Positions 14,397-19,045 of a DNA stretch of 19,045 nucleotides are shown here, one piece after another. Source of the DNA: an uncultured Bacteroidales bacterium (lineage in GTDB: Bacteria > Bacteroidota > Bacteroidia > Bacteroidales > UBA1715); contig CALAUG010000012.1 in NCBI GenBank assembly GCA_937892155.1, positions 1 through 19,045 on the forward strand. The letters run 5' to 3'. Numbering within the stretch: position 1 is the stretch's first letter; the number at the start of each line of letters is the position of its first letter. Made by a program: the position numbers and the translations under genes. A model generated the notes under the pieces. The model saw only the letters and a program-made list of their open reading frames with translations. It was not told where the DNA came from and did not search any database.

Positions 14397-15209
14397 TCAA
14401 ACAAATTCCACTTCTGTTGTTAGTAATCGTGTTCCACCTGATTTTAATTCTGGTGTATTGATTCGTATATCGCAATCAATGACAAAAATACTGCCGTTAC
14501 TTGACTTAATAATATTTTCGTCGTGCATATCACTTAAATATATTTCGGGAGTTGCGTATGTCCAATTGCGTAGATTTTTCAATTCAAAACCTAAACTAGT
14601 TACAAAACTCACGATTTCATCGTTGGATATTTGCGAACCTTGTATAAAGGACTGCTCTACAATTATTTTGAAGTCACCATCTTCATTTCTTCCAAAACCA
14701 AGAACCCGCAACTTAGTTTCTGGGAAATAGGTATTATGTAATGTTATTCTGTCGAGAGCAAGAATTGGCTGGATAAAGTAATCCAACCCAATTGATTTCA
14801 CAAGTGCCCCTCCATTTGCATACACAATAGCCTCACCACCTTCTGTAAGTTTTTCACCTAATAGTTTGGAAAGTGTATTATTGATATTTTCAGTCCAACA
14901 ACCTGTGGCACGAGCCCACAATTCTATATTGAGTTCTTGCTTCTTTCCAAGTTCGCACTCTTCTTTGAATGTGTATTCTTTTTGATTTGAGAAATCTGCT
15001 GGAACATCTGCTCCCGCGAGTATGGATGCAATGACATGCGTTGAACCTCCCGTTGTGCAGCCATACTGTTCGCACGATGAAAATCGTTTATATAAAAGTT
15101 TCCCGCTAATAAATTGTTCTGCATACGAATCTATTTTTTGCAAATTTTGAGACGTAAATCCTTCTTTTAGAATTGCACGTATTGACTCCCAAAATTCGTT
15201 GTTCGACAT
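14397..15209 (-). CDS. Stand-alone kinase-like protein of the polyvalent-protein type
   Basis: This 270-aa protein has no signal peptide. Its second half resembles the Ser/Thr/Tyr kinase domain seen in phage and plasmid polyvalent proteins. EAIVYANGGALVKSIG (residues 126-141) gives a candidate ATP-binding lysine, K138. HNTYFPETKLRVLGFG follows, and SDMHDENIIKSSNGSIFVID gives the catalytic-loop-like D/H/N (D227, H229, N232) and a metal-binding Asp (D245). The first 120 residues contain two cysteine pairs and no recognised domain. In polyvalent proteins this domain is one of many; here it stands alone. It sits between repeat blocks A and B and reads against the upstream operon. The family assignment is from motif memory and moderately sure; kinase activity is not proven. 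Confidence 0.65.
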   Translation of the reverse strand: MSNNEFWESIRAILKEGFTSQNLQKIDSYAEQFISGKLLYKRFSSCEQYGCTTGGSTHVIASILAGADVPADFSNQKEYTFKEECELGKKQELNIELWARATGCWTENINNTLSKLLGEKLTEGGEAIVYANGGALVKSIGLDYFIQPILALDRITLHNTYFPETKLRVLGFGRNEDGDFKIIVEQSFIQGSQISNDEIVSFVTSLGFELKNLRNWTYATPEIYLSDMHDENIIKSSNGSIFVIDCDIRINTPELKSGGTRLLTTEVEFV

Positions 15210-15223
15210 ATCATTTCTTTGTG

Positions 15224-15231
15224 CAAATATA
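15224..15231 (-). promoter_or_regulatory. -7 promoter box of the kinase-like gene
   Basis: On the minus strand the sequence reads TATATTTG, an exact TAnnTTTG match, 14 nt before the ATG at 15209. The leader would be only a few nucleotides long. The same octamer precedes the second TA operon at 18437. Confidence 0.7.
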
Positions 15232-15254
15232 TTGTTTTTTATAACAACATATAA

Positions 15255-15640
15255 GTCTTAATTCTTAACTCTTATTTTTTTAGAATCAAGAACCAAGAGA
15301 CATGAATTGAGAATTGACAATTGATAATTGAGAATTGAGAATTGAGAATTGAGAAATTTCTGCCTTCGACGGACTCAGCATCTCTTACTTCTTAATTCGT
15401 AACTCTTAATTTTTTAGAGTCAAGAGCCAAGAGACATGAATTGATAATTGACAATTGAGAATTGAGAATTGAGAAATTTCTGCCTTCGACAGACTCGGCA
15501 TCTCTTACTTCTTAATTCTTAACTCTTAATTTTTTAGAATCAAGAACCAAGAGCCAAGAGACATGAATTGAGAATTGACAATTGACAATTGATAATTGAG
15601 AAAATGCCGTTATTGTAACAAAGTCCCAGCGGGCTTTCAT
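15255..15640 (+). repeat. Heptad repeat block B with 120-bp higher-order tandem repeat and hairpin box
   Basis: This block has the same components as block A, expanded. Two copies of a unit ending gagaaatttctgccttcgac lie exactly 120 bp apart (ending at 15360 and 15480). Each is followed by catctcttacttcttaatt-type inverted heptads, then AGAGTCA/AGAATCA and AATTGAG/AATTGAC heptads. The block ends in the conserved box (15601-15638) with the AAAG-CCC / GGG-CTTT stem and bulged T. It lies between the kinase-like gene's promoter and the 3' end of the beta-solenoid gene. Confidence 0.9.
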
Positions 15641-15669
15641 ATCAGTAGAAAATGAACAAGAACAATCTT

Positions 15670-18015
15670 TTAGTTATCGTTCTCGCAGTAAATAAGCTCG
15701 CCGTTGATTAAACGGAAGGTTCTGCCGTGTATCTCACGAAGTTCTATCTTGGTATTCTCAAAATCCTTTGAACATGGATTGCAATTGTAAAGACCGCGTA
15801 TTTCTTTGTCCTTTGGTAAGAATGGATCGTCGTCGATGCCTAAAAAGTGTTGCAAACCTTGCATACATTCTTCAAAACTAACTACATTTCCAACTAATTT
15901 TCCCGTAAAACTACTTTCCTTAATGTCGTTTTCTTTTATTGGTGTTGATTCTGCCGTCCAATAATTTTGATCTATCTTAGTATCTGTTGAAACACGGTAT
16001 ATAATAGTACCTTCATAAGTTGATTTTGATTCAGGATCCAAAAAGTTATCTTCTTTTCCTATTGTTGGATTATAACACAATGTAACTACTGAAGGTGGCG
16101 TTGAATTGATAGCGAGTCTACCAGAAGCTGGACCCAATATAACTTCTCCCTGAACTTCCATAGATGCTAAATTAGATGTTGATGATGCCATATTATTTAT
16201 TACCGCATCTCCCTTTACAACCACAGATGATAGTTGACTTTTTAGAGACAATGTATTCGTTACAGTAATTTTTGAATCAGTACAAACATCACTTCCTATA
16301 TCAAAAGGATCATTACCATCTTGCGAATCAATTGTCATATTTTTACAATTATATTGACCATTTAAAGCGAAATTATCTGATGTATAAATTACTATATCAG
16401 ATGCATTTATAATTGTCTTACAACCCGTTTCAAACACATGGGTAGCACCTTTCTGGTAATAAAAAGATTCCTCACAAATTATGCTTCCTTTATTTGAGAA
16501 CTTAAAAGATTTTGAATTATAAACTATATCACGATTTTTATTATTTCCCCAATTCTTGCAATGTATAACCCCACTATTCTCCAATGTTCCAGAATTGCTA
16601 TAATCAGAACTATAAAACACATTATTTATGAAATCATAATCAATATAATTACCACTACAATCTTTAATATTTATAATTCCATTATTGGTTAATTTTGCAC
16701 CTTTGCCAATTGTTACGTTGGTGACATCAATTTCTACATCAGCTGGTATAGAAACATTTTTTGAATCAGGTATGACAAGTTTTTTACAAGCACCATCATC
16801 TACTAAATACTTTGTATAATCATCTCCGCCGGTTGGTTCTTCTCCTCCAGATGACGGATCACCAACTTGTGCAGATATCATTCCTGTAGAAACGTTGTAT
16901 ACAATATAATATTCTTCAGGATTACCCTGGTCACTTTTGTATAAGAAAAGGCAGTCTGCATTAGATCCGCCCCAACTTCTATGTTCAACTATTATTGAGC
17001 CTTCAACTGAAATATTTTTCGAAATATTTGTATTGCCATCATATACAAAGAATTGAGATTCATTATTTCCATTACTTCGCGCAATCTTCGCATAAAACTC
17101 TGAAGATGAACCATTTAATGGTTTAAAATCTTGAACCACATTACAATAACTACCCACCTTTATCTTATAAGTGCAAGCTGTTTCCTCGCCTGTCGTTCCA
17201 CCTCCTGTTTCAGGATCTTCACCTGTTGGTTCTTCTCCACCACTTATTGGCCCAGTATACCCTGTTGTACCTTTAGAAATTGTAGAACCATTAGATGTAT
17301 TAACATTTCCACCGACCGCAGCGGAACCCGTTATATTATTATTTTGACCTGACATATTAAGATCTCCTTTAACGGCGACATTACCATCTATCTTTATATT
17401 TTCGTTATTTCTCATTGTTAATGATTGTTCAACAGAAACGTCACCTGTCACAGAGCTATTTTTTGATTCGATAATGAAATCCTTATTTACAGAAACATTT
17501 CCTATGATTTGTATATTTTCATTGTTTCTCATATATAAATCGCCGCCAACAGAAACATTTCCGGTTATTGAGCTATTCCTTGACTCAATATAAAAATTAT
17601 CACCAACAGAAACATTTCCAGTTATGGACATTGATTCATTATTACTCATGCTAAAATTTTTGTCTGCTATAACATTAGCTTCGATCTTTCCATTAGTGCT
17701 TTGAAATGCAAATTCATTTGTTGCATGGACCGTACCTCCATTGATTATTTTAAGACCACTATGGTTTCTTATATATATATTTTCACTTATCAATGTATGT
17801 CCGTCCAAATCCAGAATTGTATTATCTTTATCAAAATCAATCTGCTTGCATGTAACATTAGACGGTATCTTGGTTGTTCCGCTCATTTTTATAGTTACAT
17901 TATCATTTGGTCCAACCGAAGCCCAATCTGCATTAGAATAAATATCTTTTGCTAACAGATTCCCAGCAAAAGCAATCACAATCAATAGAGTTCCTAATAA
18001 TTTAGTTAGTTTCAT
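15670..18015 (-). CDS. Large secreted beta-solenoid protein with alternating 20/19-residue repeats
   Basis: I place the start at 18015 (MKLTKLLG...), which gives a normal signal peptide ending in NLLA; readings from 18021 or 18027 only add MVMA. Positions below count from 18027. Residues 118-253 hold seven consecutive repeats that alternate between 20 and 19 residues, such as NVSVGDNFYIESRNSSITG and NVSVGGDLYMRNNENIQIIG, the pattern of a right-handed beta-helix. A Gly/Glu/Thr/Pro linker follows (GGEEPTGEDPETGGG), then a Cys-containing domain (about 285-395), a second short linker (GGEEPTGGDD), another helix-like stretch (about 410-650), and a C-terminal Cys-bearing tail (CNPCSKDF; GRTFRLINGELIYC). 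No standard T9SS domain is recognised at the end. It is probably surface-exposed or secreted. The function is unknown; adhesin-like or structural roles are possible. Confidence 0.82.
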   Translation of the reverse strand: MKLTKLLGTLLIVIAFAGNLLAKDIYSNADWASVGPNDNVTIKMSGTTKIPSNVTCKQIDFDKDNTILDLDGHTLISENIYIRNHSGLKIINGGTVHATNEFAFQSTNGKIEANVIADKNFSMSNNESMSITGNVSVGDNFYIESRNSSITGNVSVGGDLYMRNNENIQIIGNVSVNKDFIIESKNSSVTGDVSVEQSLTMRNNENIKIDGNVAVKGDLNMSGQNNNITGSAAVGGNVNTSNGSTISKGTTGYTGPISGGEEPTGEDPETGGGTTGEETACTYKIKVGSYCNVVQDFKPLNGSSSEFYAKIARSNGNNESQFFVYDGNTNISKNISVEGSIIVEHRSWGGSNADCLFLYKSDQGNPEEYYIVYNVSTGMISAQVGDPSSGGEEPTGGDDYTKYLVDDGACKKLVIPDSKNVSIPADVEIDVTNVTIGKGAKLTNNGIINIKDCSGNYIDYDFINNVFYSSDYSNSGTLENSGVIHCKNWGNNKNRDIVYNSKSFKFSNKGSIICEESFYYQKGATHVFETGCKTIINASDIVIYTSDNFALNGQYNCKNMTIDSQDGNDPFDIGSDVCTDSKITVTNTLSLKSQLSSVVVKGDAVINNMASSTSNLASMEVQGEVILGPASGRLAINSTPPSVVTLCYNPTIGKEDNFLDPESKSTYEGTIIYRVSTDTKIDQNYWTAESTPIKENDIKESSFTGKLVGNVVSFEECMQGLQHFLGIDDDPFLPKDKEIRGLYNCNPCSKDFENTKIELREIHGRTFRLINGELIYCENDN
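17269..17676 (-). repeat. Coding tandem repeats of the beta-solenoid
   Basis: Seven in-frame repeats of 57 or 60 bp alternate and form about three 117-bp super-units. Odd repeats end in N-E-S/N-x-x-I-x-G and even ones in xNSS(I/V)TG or similar. The DNA is also repetitive (for example ccaacagaaacatttcc recurs), so unequal crossing-over could change repeat number. Confidence 0.8.
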
Positions 18016-18027
18016 AGCCATAACCAT

Positions 18028-18172
18028 TAAAATGTTAGTGTAATCAATACACCTAAATCAAAAACCGCGTGAAAATAATCATTTTATGAAAACAAGACGT
18101 TCTTTTAAAGAAAATTGTTACAAAAAATGGCGGAAAACGAACAAAAAAGTAATTAACAGGAAGTAAACAAGA
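18028..18172. other. Upstream region of the beta-solenoid gene
   Basis: This stretch is AT-rich with no gene. It must hold the minus-strand promoter of the solenoid gene, but no exact TAnnTTTG box was found; only loosely similar GTTTTTG and TATTGATTA strings are seen. It ends where heptad block C starts. Confidence 0.4.
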
Positions 18173-18286
18173 GAGTCAGGAGTCAGGAGTCAGGAATTGA
18201 GAATTGATAATTGACAATTGACAATTGAAAATTGAGAAAATGCCGTTATTGTAACAAAAGCCCAGCGGGCTTTCATATCGGTAGAG
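18173..18286 (+). repeat. Heptad repeat block C ending in the conserved hairpin box
   Basis: Nine perfect-phase heptads (three GAGTCAG, then GAATTGA twice, TAATTGA, CAATTGA twice, AAATTGA) fill 18173-18235. They are followed by the box, which here has an uninterrupted stem AAAGCCC (18257-18263), loop AGC, and GGGCTTT (18267-18273). Similarity to block B continues to tcatatc-gtaga. The orientation matches blocks A and B. Confidence 0.9.
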
Positions 18287-18339
18287 TAACAGAAATAGAC
18301 TACTCTGTTCATTTCTTTCTGCAACGAAAAAAACGAAAC

Positions 18340-18370
18340 AAATAAGTTATTCTTAGTATTCAACTTATTT
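18340..18370. promoter_or_regulatory. Perfect 9-bp inverted repeat upstream of the second TA operon
   Basis: AAATAAGTT (18340-18348) and AACTTATTT (18362-18370) are perfect reverse complements separated by 13 nt. It lies 67 nt before the -7 box, further out than a typical TA operator, so its role is uncertain. Confidence 0.35.
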
Positions 18371-18436
18371 AAGTAGTTATGTTATGGTGCAAAACATACA
18401 AATTATCCCCAACTGATTGATTTACCAAAAAGTTAG

Positions 18437-18444
18437 TATATTTG
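18437..18444 (+). promoter_or_regulatory. -7 promoter box of the second TA operon
   Basis: TATATTTG is an exact TAnnTTTG match 21 nt before the ATG at 18466. A TTG at 18417-18419 could be the -33 element. Because the promoter sits here, the alternative TTG start at 18442 is not credible. Confidence 0.75.
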
Positions 18445-18465
18445 TACAGATTAAATCTTAAAGTT

Positions 18466-18666
18466 ATGGCAACGATTGTTTTAAATTATGATGGTCGAAA
18501 CAGAATAGCAGAAGCAATGATAAACAATTTATTGCTTACAGGAATATTTAAAACAAAATCTGAAGAACCAAACCCTGCGACAAAAAAAGCAATTGAAGAA
18601 GCAAGAAAGGGAAAGGTTATTCATTGTGGAAGTTTTGATAACTATAAAAAAGAATTAGAAAAATGA
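18466..18666 (+). CDS. Small antitoxin partner of the second YafQ-type toxin
   Basis: This 66-aa protein starts at ATG 18466 (MATIVLNYDGRNRIAEAMIN). The first part resembles the start of small Bacteroidota antitoxins, with a beta-strand then a helix (NRIAEAMINNLLLTGIFK). The C-terminal part, EEARKGKVIHCGSFDNYKKE, has the ARKGK...sfddy pattern seen in toxin-binding tails. It overlaps the toxin start by 4 nt (ATGA). It shows no clear sequence likeness to the antitoxin of the first pair, apart from a shared K/E-G-(R/K)-V motif near the end. Identity rests on position, size and this pattern. Confidence 0.8.
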   Translation: MATIVLNYDGRNRIAEAMINNLLLTGIFKTKSEEPNPATKKAIEEARKGKVIHCGSFDNYKKELEK

Positions 18667-18953
18667 GAGATATAGTTATCACCACAAAGTATAAAAAAGA
18701 CTACAAAGCCGCAGTAAAGCAAGATTTACCAATTGACAAATTAGATGAAATAATAAAAAAACTACAACAGGATATATCACTTCCAATACAAAACAAAGAT
18801 CATCAATTGGAGGGTCTATATAAAGATTGTAGGGAATGCCATATAAGTCCAGATTGGTTGCTGATTTATCAAAAGAATGATTGTGAAAAAAGTGAATTGC
18901 GCATCTTAACACTTATAAGATTAGGTTCTCACTCAAAATTGTTCAGAAAATAA
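18663..18953 (+). CDS. Second YafQ-family mRNA interferase toxin
   Basis: This 96-aa protein has the YafQ layout: TTKYKKDYKAAVKQDL at the N-terminus, LPIQNKDHQLEGLYKDCREC in the middle, then HISPDWLLIY, and LIRLGSHSKLF at the end. The candidate active-site residues H47, H60, D64, W65, H90 and F94 match those of the first YafQ, with a four-residue insertion before the last His. It is an mRNA-cleaving toxin by family. Translation is coupled to the antitoxin through the ATGA overlap. A heptad array starts 20 nt after the stop, with a short T-run (tctctttttttga) in between but no obvious stem. Confidence 0.9.
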   Translation: MRDIVITTKYKKDYKAAVKQDLPIDKLDEIIKKLQQDISLPIQNKDHQLEGLYKDCRECHISPDWLLIYQKNDCEKSELRILTLIRLGSHSKLFRK

Positions 18954-18973
18954 GCACATTTCTCTTTTTTTGA

Positions 18974-19045
18974 GAAGTAAGAAGTAAGAGTTAAGAATTA
19001 AGAATTAAGAATTAAGAATTAAGAATTAAGAATTAAGAATTAAGA
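18974..19045 (+). repeat. Heptad repeat block D (runs off the window)
   Basis: Ten complete heptads in one phase: GAAGTAA twice, GAGTTAA once, GAATTAA seven times, then the start of another at the window edge. This is the most homogeneous array in the window, which suggests recent slippage expansion. Whether it ends in the hairpin box cannot be seen. Confidence 0.92.

Noticed and set aside
18257..18273. Hairpin box as an ordinary rho-independent terminator
   Set aside because: The stem is followed by TCA and not a T-run on the plus strand, and on the minus strand by TGTTAC; copy C also lies 5' of the solenoid gene, not after a stop.
18442..18465. TTG start at 18442 for the second antitoxin
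   Set aside because: It falls inside the -7 promoter box TATATTTG, so it could not be on the mRNA; ATG 18466 fits.

Overview
The window looks like a chromosome segment from a member of the Bacteroidota, most likely Bacteroidales. The evidence is AT-rich DNA, TAnnTTTG-type -7 promoter boxes ahead of several genes, a type IX secretion (T9SS) type B sorting domain, a BspA-like leucine-rich-repeat surface protein, and the rseC-rnfB gene order. The species cannot be named from the sequence.

Left part (1-2451), accessory. On the minus strand lie the start of a secreted BspA-like LRR protein that runs off the window, a small P-loop protein overlapping it by 4 nt, and a YafQ-type toxin-antitoxin pair. 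A 350-nt gene-free stretch in between carries a long degenerate inverted repeat. Another small folded element lies between the antitoxin and acetate kinase.

Core part (2452-14157), all on the plus strand apart from one doubtful small ORF. It holds acetate kinase (ackA) with a strong terminator, an active/inactive pair of M16 zinc peptidases followed by a T9SS cargo protein, a bifunctional (p)ppGpp synthetase/hydrolase, adenylosuccinate synthetase (purA), rseC, rnfB, and the lrgA/lrgB pair. The purA-to-lrgB genes are packed like one operon. They are unusual because lrgAB stands where rnfCDGEA would normally follow rnfB.

Right part (14157-19045), accessory and repeat-bounded. Three unrelated units follow one another: a stand-alone kinase-like protein of the type found as a domain in polyvalent proteins, a 785-aa secreted beta-solenoid protein, and a second YafQ toxin-antitoxin pair. 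They are separated by blocks of 7-bp-phased repeats (GAATTGA, GAATTAA, GAGTCAG and variants). Three blocks end in the same nearly invariant ~38-nt box with a GCCC-AGC-GGGC hairpin. All boxes point the same way, so each gene unit sits between direct repeats, much like cassettes. This architecture is the most interesting signal in the window. Whether it is a mobile or recombinational system is inference.
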